DNA from: Larkinella insperata
Lineage (GTDB): Bacteria > Bacteroidota > Bacteroidia > Cytophagales > Spirosomataceae
Assembly (NCBI RefSeq): GCF_026248825.1
Contig: NZ_CP110973.1
Coordinates: 4,175,501-4,239,500, forward strand
Direction of reading: 5' to 3'
Length of the DNA: 64,000 nucleotides
Shown: positions 24,968-33,551 of the stretch, one piece after another
Layout: the number at the start of each line of letters is the position of its first letter
Position numbering within the stretch: the stretch's first letter is position 1
The notes under the pieces: generated by a model
Told to the model about the DNA's origin: nothing
The model's database searches: none
The model's input: only the letters and a program-made list of their open reading frames with translations
Program-made: the position numbers and the translations under genes

Positions 24968-26083
24968 CTATTTTGCCTGTATGGATGCCAGAGCGGTGTT
25001 CAGGCAGTGCATAAACCGTTCGGGTTCTTCGAATATGGGGCTGTGGGCGGAGTTGGCAAATGTAAACAGTTGTTTTCGGGGTGCCTGAAGCTGGTTGAAA
25101 TACCGCCGGGCAATGACATACGGCGTCTGGTAGTCGTGCACCCCCTGAAACAGAACGTAGGGAACCTTCAACTCGGGAGCCGTCGTCGATAAATCGATGT
25201 TCACCACGGCGGGCCACAAATACCGGACGGATTCCCGCGCACCCCGTGCATACCGAATTTTATCGGCTAGGGTATACTCCCGGCTCTGCAAAATACTCCG
25301 GATAAACAGGGGGAAGAAGTGGCCCCGGTACATGCCACCACCGTAGCGCGCGACCAGTTCCCGCTGCCAGGTCAGGTAATCCAGCCAGGCATCCGGCGGA
25401 TAGGGCGGGCGGCCCTGACGCAACAGTTTATCGACCTGGCGGTCGTTTCCGTGCTGGCGGGCCTGTTGCAGTACCCAATCATACGAAACCTGTTCGGCCT
25501 CCAGTTGCCGGGCAATCTGGCTGATGCAAAACAACGCCCGAAACAGTTCGGGGTGTTGTTTGACGGTCAGCACGCCCAGGAGCGTCCCCCAGGAATGGGC
25601 CAGCACGTAAATTTTGGGCTGACCAAACCGCCGGGACAGGTAACGACTGACTTCGGCCGCATCGTTCACCAGCGTCTCCACCGTGAAGGGCAACCCGCCG
25701 GGCTGATGTTGGAATACCTCGGCTGCATAAGACTTCCCGGAACCTCGCTGGTCCCAGTTGACCACCACAAAGCGTTTTTCCAGTTCATGCCCCGTCAGCA
25801 GCGATAGTTCGGGCAAGCCGGGGCCCCCGTGCAGAAACAGCAGCACGGGTTTGGTGCGGTCCTGTCCGCGAATGAGCAGCCATTGCCGGGTACCGTTGAC
25901 GGTCACCGGGGTCCATTCGGCGATGCTTTGCGGCTGTGGCTCCCCGTTTGGGCCGGTGATTGGGGTGGTTTGGCCGGAACTGCGCCAGGCAAGATACCCC
26001 AGCCCGGTAAGCAACAGGAGGGCAATTGTTCCGGCCAGCCAGCCTATCAGTCTGCGAATGCGTTTGCCCATGCTATTCGTCAT
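24968..26083 (-). CDS. Membrane-anchored alpha/beta hydrolase (peptidase S33-like)
   Basis: A 371-residue protein with an N-terminal hydrophobic helix (about residues 10-30) and the rest on the far side of the membrane. The alpha/beta hydrolase core shows the HGGPG oxyanion motif (LFLHGGPGLPE), the nucleophile elbow AHSWGTLLG, Asp in GVHDYQTP and His in NSAHSPIFEEP. HGGPG with this layout is typical of proline iminopeptidase-type S33 enzymes; esterase activity is also possible. It lies 40 bp downstream of the GH2 gene on the same strand and probably shares its transcript. Confidence 0.87.
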   Translation of the reverse strand: MTNSMGKRIRRLIGWLAGTIALLLLTGLGYLAWRSSGQTTPITGPNGEPQPQSIAEWTPVTVNGTRQWLLIRGQDRTKPVLLFLHGGPGLPELSLLTGHELEKRFVVVNWDQRGSGKSYAAEVFQHQPGGLPFTVETLVNDAAEVSRYLSRRFGQPKIYVLAHSWGTLLGVLTVKQHPELFRALFCISQIARQLEAEQVSYDWVLQQARQHGNDRQVDKLLRQGRPPYPPDAWLDYLTWQRELVARYGGGMYRGHFFPLFIRSILQSREYTLADKIRYARGARESVRYLWPAVVNIDLSTTAPELKVPYVLFQGVHDYQTPYVIARRYFNQLQAPRKQLFTFANSAHSPIFEEPERFMHCLNTALASIQAK

Positions 26084-26123
26084 CCACTAAAAACTGTCCC
26101 TGAATTTTGTTTTGCCAACCGGG

Positions 26124-28004
26124 TCACGATTCGGTTGGCGGGCCAGAGGTACCTGACGGTTTGGTCTTCTGGCTCATCCTGGCTGGGTAAGCATCCCGGG
26201 AGTTCAGCAAGCCAGCCGGGACGCTTAGCTCACCGGTTTTGGGATCAATCAGCCCGTTGCGTTCGTCTTCGATGTTCGTGGCCTGGGTGTAAATATCCCC
26301 CGCAATGTCGTGTTGCCGCAGAGCCTCTTTGAACTGTTGAATCCGGGTGGTCCGTTCGGTCGAATCGGCGGGGCCGCCGTAATCGGCAAACCCGAAACCA
26401 CCCCACTCACTGATCACAAAGGGCACTTGTCGCCGGTAAAAAAACGGGTCGCCGACCACCAGCGGCAAAACCGCGACGCCCGAAAGTTCGCCCGCCGAAA
26501 GCCGGTTGAGGAGTTCTTTCCAGCGCGTCAGATCCGGTGTGTACAGGTGGGCTGTCAGCAGATCGGACTTCAGCCTTCCTTCGAAAGAAACATGCTGCCA
26601 GCCGTCGTTATCAACCACCAGAAACTGGGGATATGCCAGTTGCATGTAGTGGTACATATCCATGATGTACTGGCGCGTCTGTGGATTGGTAGCAACGTCC
26701 TGCGCGCCCCAGTCTTCGTTGTACAGGCTCCAGATCACCACCGAAGGATGCGTACCGATCAGGGCCACCATCCGCAGCAGTTCCGCGCGGTGATTTTCGC
26801 GGCTGCGGGCGGTGGAAACGTGCGTGCTGGGTACTTCCACCCACAACAGCAGTCCGAGTTCGTCGGCCAGGTTGTAAATGCGCGGGTCAACTCCGGCAAT
26901 GTGCACGCGCACCAGGTTGCAACCCAGCTCTTTCATCGCCCGCATGTGCTGCTGCATCTCTTCAAAGGTGGCCGTACCGGGCTGATACAGAATACCGTCC
27001 AGATAGATGGGCTCGTTGTTGAGGTAGATGTACCGGCCGCGGGCTTCAATTTTTCGCAGGCCGAAATGGGTTTCGATCTGAGCCGCGTACCCCTCCTGAT
27101 CGATGAGTTGGGCCACCAGTTTGTAGCGGACGGGATTTTCGGGCGACCAGAGTTCGGCATTGTCCAGATCGAGCACAACGCGCTGCTGCTTTTGCCCCAC
27201 ATTCAGGCGCAGCGGATAATCGGAGGTGGCCAGTGGGGTTGTTGCGCCGGGTGCAAAGACCTGCAACCGCAGCACATAATCGCCCGGATCGTGAATCCGG
27301 GTGGTTACGCTAAACCGCACGAGCTGGTCTTCCACGATGCTCACCACCCCCACACGCGAACGCAGCCGGTTCCGCTCGACGGTTTCCAGCCACACGCTGC
27401 GCACGGCACCCGTGTAGGTATGGTACCAGATGCCACCCCGTTTATAGACGTGAGATTCCTGCTTGCCCCGCGGAATTTCGGCGTCCATGGTGTCGGCAAT
27501 GCGCACGGTCAGCCGGTTGACCGGCCGCAGGTATTCCTCGGGTAATTCGTAGGAAAAGGAAGTGTATTCCCCAAAATGCGCTTCTTCGTCTTCAATGGTC
27601 CGGAGCGGGTGACCGTTGAGCCAGACGCGGGTTTCATATCCGCAGGCACCGAAGGTGAGCTGGATCATCGACCGGGCCGGGGATTCACTGCGGGAGGGAA
27701 TGGTAAATTCCCGTTCGTACCAGGCCACCACGTTGTCCTGCCAGCCGGTTGAGTCCACGTGCTCATGGGCCTGAGCGATGTGTTCTTCCACGGATCCGGG
27801 CCAGTGGGCCGTTACGGCGTAGGAATGACCCAGACACCACTGATCCTGGATTCCCCGGTCGTCGGGGTCGAGGGCGAAACGCCATTCACCGTCCAATAAT
27901 AGGTAATCGTTCGGTCGCAAAACCGCTCTGGGAAGTTGGTTGACCGGTTCAGCGGCCTCAGAGCGACTGGCCGAAAAACTCGTATTAGGGTGCTTTACCT
28001 CCAT
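26124..28004 (-). CDS. Glycoside hydrolase family 2 protein without signal peptide
   Basis: A 626-residue enzyme built as sugar-binding domain (about 30-210), Ig-like beta-sandwich (about 215-320) and TIM barrel (about 320-600), the GH2 plan of beta-galactosidases, beta-glucuronidases and beta-mannosidases. The acid/base is Glu430 (WSLYNED) and the nucleophile Glu533 (FVISEWGG). No signal peptide or lipobox is seen, so it should act in the cytoplasm, unlike most polysaccharide-degrading GH2 enzymes of Bacteroidota. The substrate is unknown; beta-glucuronidase is one possibility given the uronate genes elsewhere in the window. The C-terminal 25 residues are polar and low-complexity. Confidence 0.88.
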   Translation of the reverse strand: MEVKHPNTSFSASRSEAAEPVNQLPRAVLRPNDYLLLDGEWRFALDPDDRGIQDQWCLGHSYAVTAHWPGSVEEHIAQAHEHVDSTGWQDNVVAWYEREFTIPSRSESPARSMIQLTFGACGYETRVWLNGHPLRTIEDEEAHFGEYTSFSYELPEEYLRPVNRLTVRIADTMDAEIPRGKQESHVYKRGGIWYHTYTGAVRSVWLETVERNRLRSRVGVVSIVEDQLVRFSVTTRIHDPGDYVLRLQVFAPGATTPLATSDYPLRLNVGQKQQRVVLDLDNAELWSPENPVRYKLVAQLIDQEGYAAQIETHFGLRKIEARGRYIYLNNEPIYLDGILYQPGTATFEEMQQHMRAMKELGCNLVRVHIAGVDPRIYNLADELGLLLWVEVPSTHVSTARSRENHRAELLRMVALIGTHPSVVIWSLYNEDWGAQDVATNPQTRQYIMDMYHYMQLAYPQFLVVDNDGWQHVSFEGRLKSDLLTAHLYTPDLTRWKELLNRLSAGELSGVAVLPLVVGDPFFYRRQVPFVISEWGGFGFADYGGPADSTERTTRIQQFKEALRQHDIAGDIYTQATNIEDERNGLIDPKTGELSVPAGLLNSRDAYPARMSQKTKPSGTSGPPTES

Positions 28005-28049
28005 AGAAACAAGAAATTGTGAAAACCGTCTTTGGTTAAAGATACGGTT

Positions 28050-28406
28050 TTATCGGGTAGCGTACGGTGTCCGCTGAGTCATTAAACCGGCTCCGATCTC
28101 GAATACCCCCAAAATGACATGGGGCAGGTAAACATGCTCGGCGAAGCCGAACAACCAGGGCGAAGCCGCCAGAACTACGCCACTCAGCACATCCATCGTA
28201 AGATGCGCCGACATGGGTAGCCGCCGGATAAGGCCCCATTCGTAATCGGTAAAAATGGAGTAAATAATAGCCATGACCCCTAACACCACGGGGACCCACT
28301 GCTCGGGGCCGCGGTTGGCGAAGCGAAAAACCCAGGGCGAAATAGCGATAAAAGTCCCGGCAATGTAATCTATTATGCCGTGAATTCGGGTTGGAAGCAG
28401 ACGCAT
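28050..28406 (-). CDS. SPW-repeat membrane protein
   Basis: A 118-residue four-helix membrane protein. It has two halves with the SPW repeat pattern: HGIIDYIAGTFIAISPWVFRFA and HLTMDVLSGVVLAASPWLFGFA, each with D and the SPW triplet. Its partner at 22177-22536 keeps the layout but has lost the exact SPW triplets. Function is unknown; SPW proteins are small integral membrane proteins often placed with stress genes. It lies 45 bp upstream of the GH2 gene on the same strand. Confidence 0.85.
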   Translation of the reverse strand: MRLLPTRIHGIIDYIAGTFIAISPWVFRFANRGPEQWVPVVLGVMAIIYSIFTDYEWGLIRRLPMSAHLTMDVLSGVVLAASPWLFGFAEHVYLPHVILGVFEIGAGLMTQRTPYATR

Positions 28407-28436
28407 AAGTAGAAAAAGCTTGGTTCAGAGTTGAAT

Positions 28437-28485
28437 AAAAAAAGGCAGATGGATGGGCTCCCTGAAAAAAGCGCATCCATCTGCC
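28437..28485 (-). terminator. Terminator after the DUF892 gene
   Basis: GGCAGATGGATG (28444-28455) pairs perfectly with CATCCATCTGCC (28474-28485). On the minus strand the stem runs into seven T (28443-28437), right after the DUF892 stop at 28496. Confidence 0.88.
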
Positions 28486-28495
28486 TCCGGGTATA

Positions 28496-28984
28496 TCAGG
28501 ACTGTACGGCTTTCTGATTGGCCTGGCTGGTGGCAAGGACCGTCAGTTTTTCATCCGTCGCTTTTTCCTCATCCAGCGTCTGCTGAAACAGTTCGGCAAT
28601 TTGATCCTGACCGGCCTGTTGGGCCAGGGTGCGGGCCGTTCCGTAGGCGGCAATTTCGTAGTGTTCCATTTTCTGGGCTGCCCCGATAATGGCGGCATCG
28701 GCCAGTTGGTCGTCCTCTAACTGCTCCAGCAGGTCCTGGGCTTCGTCGATGAGCCCCTGCATGGCCAGGCACGTTTCCCCCTCCGGCTCAACTCCCAGTT
28801 GCTGAGCGATCTGTTCCAGGCGTTGGACCTGCTGCTCCGTTTCGCGCTGGTGCACCTCGAAGGCCTGCCGCAGCTCCTGACTCGTCGCCCGTTCGGCTAG
28901 TTCGGTCATGGCGTCGAGCGCCTGCGTTTCCGCCGAGTACAGATCCTGGACCATGTGCTGCATTAAATCCTGCATTGTTTTCAT
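28496..28984 (-). CDS. DUF892 ferritin-like protein (YciE/YciF family)
   Basis: A 162-residue all-helical cytoplasmic protein. The start MQDLMQHMVQDLYSAETQALDAM, the middle MEHYEIAAYGTARTLA and the late LDEEKATDEKLT are the DUF892 pattern, a ferritin-like fold with candidate metal ligands in the ExxH-type positions (SAETQ, MEHYE, DEEKATDE). Members are stress-induced in enterobacteria; the exact reaction is not known. It is transcribed alone with its own terminator, beside the SPW gene. Confidence 0.9.
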   Translation of the reverse strand: MKTMQDLMQHMVQDLYSAETQALDAMTELAERATSQELRQAFEVHQRETEQQVQRLEQIAQQLGVEPEGETCLAMQGLIDEAQDLLEQLEDDQLADAAIIGAAQKMEHYEIAAYGTARTLAQQAGQDQIAELFQQTLDEEKATDEKLTVLATSQANQKAVQS

Positions 28985-29036
28985 AGCAATTGACGTAAGT
29001 TGTTAGGGATGCGTTAAGTTTATTCAGTCCAAAGGA

Positions 29037-29858
29037 TCAGTAAATGGGGTCTTCCCCCCGGTCGGTTTCAACGTCCACCTGCTTAACCAGCAACGAGCCC
29101 AACTGAGCTGCGTGCAGGCTATCAGCCTTGAGGGTGGGGCCGTGATTGACCGTGACATGAAAGACGTGTTCCAGATTCAGGATGTGCAGGGTGCGGGTTT
29201 TTGGGTTCCAGACGGCTTTTTCCCAGGCGCCCGGAACCGGCTGACTCCCCGACCTCATTTCGTCATTATCGTCAAGCTGTGCGTTTGGGGGGACACCGGG
29301 TTCGGAGTGGACCTGGGTGGAGTCGGTCGGGGCTCCGGCAACCGCAGCCTGATTGCCCGTGGCCGGATTACCTACCCCGCCCGACGGACTCTCGGCGCCG
29401 GTGCCTTCCGGTTCCGGTCCCGTATAAAACTGTTTCCGTCCCCGGTTGTCCAGGGCCGAGGGGTCATAAAGCCGGTCAAAATAATATTCGGCGTGGAAAA
29501 CCGATTCGAAGGGCCGCGGGCTGGTGGTCGAAAGAAGAACCAGCTTTTTATTGTTGACGGAAACTTCACACCCGGCCTCGGAGTCGGTCCAGGTAAGTTC
29601 GGCCCCTTCTTCCAAACCGAACATGGCCACCAGTGACGATTGATTGATGTAATCGCAGGGGAGGCTGTACTGGTAGTATTCGCTCATTCGCCGACTACCG
29701 CTGACCAGCCGACCCAAGTCTTCGACCCGGCGGTCGCCCCCGCCCGTATCACCGGTGGCTCCTCCAGTCGTGTCACCACAGGCCAGCAATCCGCAAAGAG
29801 GCAATAAGGCCCAATACTTCTTTATCTGAATGGTTGATTTTAAAATGGTGTTGTACAT
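29037..29858 (-). CDS. Putative lipoprotein of unknown function
   Basis: A 273-residue protein with an N-terminal hydrophobic segment ending in the lipobox LLAC (Cys27), so it is probably a lipoprotein. A Gly/Thr-rich linker follows (GDTTGGATGDTGGGD). The folded part begins around residue 60 (YYQYSLPCDYINQSSLVAMFGLEEGAEL), with two further cysteines (about 69 and 96) in a pattern reminiscent of DUF3558-like or DUF-type periplasmic domains. A Pro/Gly-rich insert (about 150-205) splits it from the C-terminal part. I do not recognise the family with confidence. It is divergent from the disordered secreted protein gene. Confidence 0.72.
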   Translation of the reverse strand: MYNTILKSTIQIKKYWALLPLCGLLACGDTTGGATGDTGGGDRRVEDLGRLVSGSRRMSEYYQYSLPCDYINQSSLVAMFGLEEGAELTWTDSEAGCEVSVNNKKLVLLSTTSPRPFESVFHAEYYFDRLYDPSALDNRGRKQFYTGPEPEGTGAESPSGGVGNPATGNQAAVAGAPTDSTQVHSEPGVPPNAQLDDNDEMRSGSQPVPGAWEKAVWNPKTRTLHILNLEHVFHVTVNHGPTLKADSLHAAQLGSLLVKQVDVETDRGEDPIY

Positions 29859-30104
29859 AGCACTGATTGGTTGTTTAAGGAAACCCTACACTGTAGAATG
29901 GGAACTCGTTTGGCCGGTATCTGGCAAGAATCCCGTCTTTCAAATTAGCTTTTGGTCCACCCGGTGCGTAGAGCCAGAATCCCGAACGCTGCCTTTAAAA
30001 AGGAGTAGACCGAATCCTCATTGATGCTCACCCGGACAGGCTTTTTGCCTTGAATACGAGTTAATCAGCTTATTTACCAGTATAAACTGTAGTCAACCAG
30101 AGCG

Positions 30105-30524
30105 ATGAAAAGGAACGTATTAGCGGCCGCGGTGATCGTAGGAATGACGGCCCTTCAGGTGCAGGCCCAGACTACTTCAAGCAGTAGTTCTCCCAGCCAG
30201 CAGGCACTGGGGGCCAGCGCAAGCGGTCAAACCAGCGGATCTGTTGGTTTAAACCCGGGTTCTAAAGATCAAAGCCAGAAACCGACCGGGAAAATACCCG
30301 GTGGAGGAGGGCAGACTGCCGGTACGAGCGGCAAACAGGGAGCGGGAACGCAGTTTACGACACCGGACGGGGAACTCACCGTCGGCACCCGCAACCAGAC
30401 CAACTCGACGGCTACCAGCAATGCCGGCCAGCAGAGCCGGGACCAGCGTTCAAAAGCCCCATCGGCGGCTGGTGCAGGGAACGATAAAAAAACGAAACGT
30501 CCGCAGAAGCCGGGCGATAAGTAA
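30105..30524 (+). CDS. Secreted low-complexity protein
   Basis: A 139-residue protein with a signal peptide (MKRNVLAAAVIVGMTALQVQA) and a mature part made almost wholly of Ser, Gly, Thr, Gln, Asn and Lys (SSSSSPSQQ, GKIPGGGGQTAGTSGKQG), with no predicted fold. The C-terminus is basic (NDKKTKRPQKPGDK). It should be periplasmic or extracellular and intrinsically disordered. A strong terminator follows 75 bp after the stop, supporting a real, separately transcribed gene. Confidence 0.65.
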   Translation: MKRNVLAAAVIVGMTALQVQAQTTSSSSSPSQQALGASASGQTSGSVGLNPGSKDQSQKPTGKIPGGGGQTAGTSGKQGAGTQFTTPDGELTVGTRNQTNSTATSNAGQQSRDQRSKAPSAAGAGNDKKTKRPQKPGDK

Positions 30525-30598
30525 CTCGGCGGGGCCAATGGTTTATGCGGTTTCCGGTGGGAGAAACCCCGTGCGATCAGACAATGAGTTGGTGAATG

Positions 30599-30637
30599 AA
30601 ATGAACGGAGCCAGGGTATCGGTTCCGTTCATTTTTT
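30599..30637 (+). terminator. Terminator after the low-complexity gene
   Basis: AAATGAACGGA (30599-30609) pairs perfectly with TCCGTTCATTT (30624-30634), 11 bp, with a T-run to 30637. It lies between two convergent genes. Confidence 0.85.
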
Positions 30638-30662
30638 GTAAAGTAACGGCTGACGCGTCCGC

Positions 30663-31556
30663 TTATTTATTGTTTTCGGCCACGTCAACCTCGGACGTTT
30701 TGGCAAAAGAACGTTCTTTCAGGAAGTAGGAGGCCCCCCGGGCCAGAATCGTTACGCGCAGGTTGTTGAGGTACACCGGCTCAAGCTCGGGAACCTCATG
30801 GTAGTTGGTTTCCCCGACTTCATCGGCATCAATAATAAAAACTCCGCCGGAGCCGATGGCCCGCATCATATTCCCCTGCGAAATCACAACGCCGGAGTCG
30901 ATGCAAAGCCCAATACCAATCATCCCGGGATTCCGCAGCAGCGCTTCGGTCAGGCGGGGGAACCGACTGCGTTGCATAAAGTGCGTGTCGATAATGGCAT
31001 TGGGTAAAAAAGAAAGCCCTTTTTCGGTTTCCATCATGCCCTTGATGAGCGACTCGCCCCCTTTGCCTTCCTTAATGGCTAGCCGGGCCATGGCCATGGC
31101 CCCGGCGCTTGTACCGGCAATGACGAAATTGTCGTTCATGTAACGCTCCTGGATTCGCTGGATGAGCTGGGTGTCGAGCAACTTTTCAATCAGCTGGTTT
31201 TGGCTGCCGCCCGTAAATAACACCCCGTCCGCCTTCATGATCCGGCTAAGATTTTCTCCGCGGTCAGCGTCTTCGTAGGAGTCGATGGGCATGACGTGTA
31301 CGTTTTTGCACCCCAACTGGTGAAACGCTTTCAGGTATCCTTTACCCATTTCGTCGGGAATTTCCGAGGCCGCCGGTATGACTTCAATTCGGGAGTCGTT
31401 GCCCTTAACCTCCTGCAAAAATTCAGATAGAATACCGGATTCAAAGAAGTTAGACTGCCGGAGTTCGCTGGAGGATTCGTTATCACCCTGATCTTTCGAT
31501 TCACTACCGCCAATTGGAATCAACTTGCCTTTGGGAGTAGCCTTACTGTTAATCAT
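30663..31556 (-). CDS. Cyanophycinase family protein (peptidase S51)
   Basis: A 297-residue cytoplasmic protein of the cyanophycinase type, serine peptidases that cut beta-Asp-Arg dipeptides from cyanophycin. Family marks are GKLIPIGGSESK at the N-terminus, LFTGGSQNQL, and AGTSAGAMAM with the nucleophile Ser150. No cyanophycin synthetase (cphA) lies in the window, so the substrate may be another isoaspartyl peptide or be made elsewhere. It follows sdhB on the same strand after 27 bp, which suggests cotranscription. Confidence 0.9.
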   Translation of the reverse strand: MINSKATPKGKLIPIGGSESKDQGDNESSSELRQSNFFESGILSEFLQEVKGNDSRIEVIPAASEIPDEMGKGYLKAFHQLGCKNVHVMPIDSYEDADRGENLSRIMKADGVLFTGGSQNQLIEKLLDTQLIQRIQERYMNDNFVIAGTSAGAMAMARLAIKEGKGGESLIKGMMETEKGLSFLPNAIIDTHFMQRSRFPRLTEALLRNPGMIGIGLCIDSGVVISQGNMMRAIGSGGVFIIDADEVGETNYHEVPELEPVYLNNLRVTILARGASYFLKERSFAKTSEVDVAENNK

Positions 31557-31583
31557 ATACTTTCAAGGGCTCTCGGGCCCCGT

Positions 31584-32336
31584 TTACACGTTATTGGAAG
31601 TCAATTTAGCACCGATGTATTCCCGGTTGAGCCGGGTGATGTGGTCCAGCGAAATGGAAGCCGGGCATTCCACCGAGCAGGCACCAATGAACGAACAGGC
31701 CCCGAACCCTTCGGCATCCATCTGGGCGACCATTCGCTCAACCCGGAGCTGGCGTTCGGGCTCACCCTGCGGCAGTACGGCGAATTTGGAAACCTGGGCG
31801 GCCGTGAACAGCATCGCCGAGGCATTTTTGCAGGCCGCAACGCAGGCTCCGCAGGCAATGCAGGCGGCTGCGTCCATCGACTGCTCCTGTTTTTCGCGGG
31901 GAATCGGTATTTCATTGGCGTCGGGGGCGGCCCCGGTATTGACGGAAATGTACCCGCCCGCCTGAACAATCCGGTCAAAAGCAGACCGGTCGACGGCCAG
32001 GTCCTTGATGACGGGAAAGGCCCGCGCCCGCCAGGGTTCGACCACAATGGTGCTGCCGTCGGCAAAACTGCGCATGTGCAGCAGACAGGTGGCTCCGCCG
32101 GTTTGCGGACCGTGCGCCCGGCCGTCGATAAACATCGCGCAGGAGCCGCAGATGCCCTCGCGACAATCGTGATCAAAGACGACCGGATCTTCACCCCGGT
32201 GGATCAAATCCTGGTTCAGGACGTCAAACATCTCCAGAAAGGACATATCAGGAGACAAATCCTTTACGTGGTATTCTACGAGTTTGCCGGGTGACTGGCT
32301 GTTTTTCTGCCGCCAGACTTTCAACGTGACGTTCAT
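31584..32336 (-). CDS. sdhB: Succinate dehydrogenase/fumarate reductase iron-sulfur subunit
   Basis: The 250-residue electron-transfer subunit of respiratory complex II or fumarate reductase. The plant-ferredoxin-type 2Fe-2S site is CREGICGSC with a later Cys (C58, C63, C66, C84), and the C-terminal domain holds CIACGACVAAC and CSFIGACSVECP for the 4Fe-4S and 3Fe-4S clusters. The B-type non-classical form with ISLDHITRLNREYIG at the end is usual for Bacteroidota sdhCAB operons. Here neither sdhC nor sdhA lies next to it: upstream is uvsE on the other strand after 273 bp. Downstream is the cyanophycinase gene. Confidence 0.93.
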   Translation of the reverse strand: MNVTLKVWRQKNSQSPGKLVEYHVKDLSPDMSFLEMFDVLNQDLIHRGEDPVVFDHDCREGICGSCAMFIDGRAHGPQTGGATCLLHMRSFADGSTIVVEPWRARAFPVIKDLAVDRSAFDRIVQAGGYISVNTGAAPDANEIPIPREKQEQSMDAAACIACGACVAACKNASAMLFTAAQVSKFAVLPQGEPERQLRVERMVAQMDAEGFGACSFIGACSVECPASISLDHITRLNREYIGAKLTSNNV

Positions 32337-32609
32337 ATGGATAACGATTTTTTAAACTACTCGGCGCGCTCGACTCCGGTTTCTGTTTGGAATCAAAAAC
32401 AAGGATATGGCCCCGTCTGGGGATAAGCCCAATAAGACCGGACAGAAGCCGGGGGCTGGTTTGGGTACATCCGGATTCACCACCGGCCCGGGTAGAAACC
32501 AGCAACGACTTGATCCTGGGAAACGGCTTTCGGGTCGGACGGGTTGCGGTGCAGGCCAACGAAACTAATATTCGCAAAACCGCCGGGGCTGATTTTCGGT
32601 TAGACCGTT

Positions 32610-33551
32610 ATGATGTCGTCACCAGTCAACATGGGATATGCCTGTATCAATCTGAGTTTACAGGCGCAGAAGATCACCACCAACCGGGGGATGATCAAGA
32701 AGACGTTTCTGGAGCGCGGTCTGGCGTATGCCTCCGAACTGGCCCTGAAGAACGTACAGGACTTGTTAACCATTGTCGACTGGAACCTGCAACACGGTTT
32801 TCGCTTGTTTCGTATCTCGTCGGACCTGTTTCCCTGGGCGTCGGAATACCGGATTATGAACCTGCCGGACTTTCCGGCCATCCGGGCCACGCTGGAAGAA
32901 ATCGGTCGACGGCCCATCCGCCTGACCACGCATCCGGGTCCGTTCAATCAACTGGCCGGACAGGGCAAGGTGCTGGACAATACCCTGATCGATCTGGAAT
33001 ACCAGTCGGAACTGTTCGACCTGATGGGGCTAAAACCGTCGCACTGGAACAAAATCAATATTCACGTCGGCGGCACCTACGGCGACAAGGCTGCGTCGCT
33101 GGCTCGGTTTGCCCAGAATTTTAAACTGCTGTCCGAAAACCTGCGGGCGCGTCTGACGGTGGAAAACGACGATCGGCAGAACCTATATTCTGTAGCCGAT
33201 TTGCGGCCGCTTCACGAAGCCGTGGGCATTCCTATTGTCTTTGATTATTTCCACCACTCGCTCAACCCCGGTAGCCAGACCGAAGAAGAAGCCTTTCTGA
33301 TGGCTTACAACACCTGGGATGTGCGCCCGGTTTTCCATTATTCCGACTCCCGCCAAAACCGCGAAAACCCGTCTGCCCGGCGCGAAGCCCACGCCGACTG
33401 GCTTTATTCGACCGTCAACACCTACGGCAAGGAGGTGGACATCGTCTTTGAATCGAAGATGAAAGAACTCGCCGTGATGCGCCTGCGGGGTGAGGAGCCC
33501 GCCATACCGCCCGCCGTACAAAAACTAATGAAGCTCCAGCAGTCAGAATAA
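32610..33551 (+). CDS. uvsE: UV damage endonuclease
   Basis: UvsE (UVDE) nicks DNA 5' of UV photoproducts and other lesions in a photolyase-independent repair path. The 313-residue TIM-barrel protein starts MGYACINLSLQ (after MMSSPVN) and shows NLQHGFRLFRISSDLFPW, RLTTHPGPFNQL, NIHVGGTYGDK, LTVENDD and VFDYFHHSLNPG, covering the metal-binding His, Glu and Asp residues of the family. Its last nine bases overlap the convergent GT-C-like gene. Confidence 0.94.
   Translation: MMSSPVNMGYACINLSLQAQKITTNRGMIKKTFLERGLAYASELALKNVQDLLTIVDWNLQHGFRLFRISSDLFPWASEYRIMNLPDFPAIRATLEEIGRRPIRLTTHPGPFNQLAGQGKVLDNTLIDLEYQSELFDLMGLKPSHWNKINIHVGGTYGDKAASLARFAQNFKLLSENLRARLTVENDDRQNLYSVADLRPLHEAVGIPIVFDYFHHSLNPGSQTEEEAFLMAYNTWDVRPVFHYSDSRQNRENPSARREAHADWLYSTVNTYGKEVDIVFESKMKELAVMRLRGEEPAIPPAVQKLMKLQQSE

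Noticed and set aside
26310..27545. 411-codon plus-strand ORF opposite the GH2 gene
   Set aside because: Long but antisense to a protein with clear catalytic motifs; no family resemblance.
32387..33124. 245-codon plus-strand ORF ahead of and over uvsE
   Set aside because: Most of it lies in another frame of uvsE; the part before 32610 has no recognisable domain.
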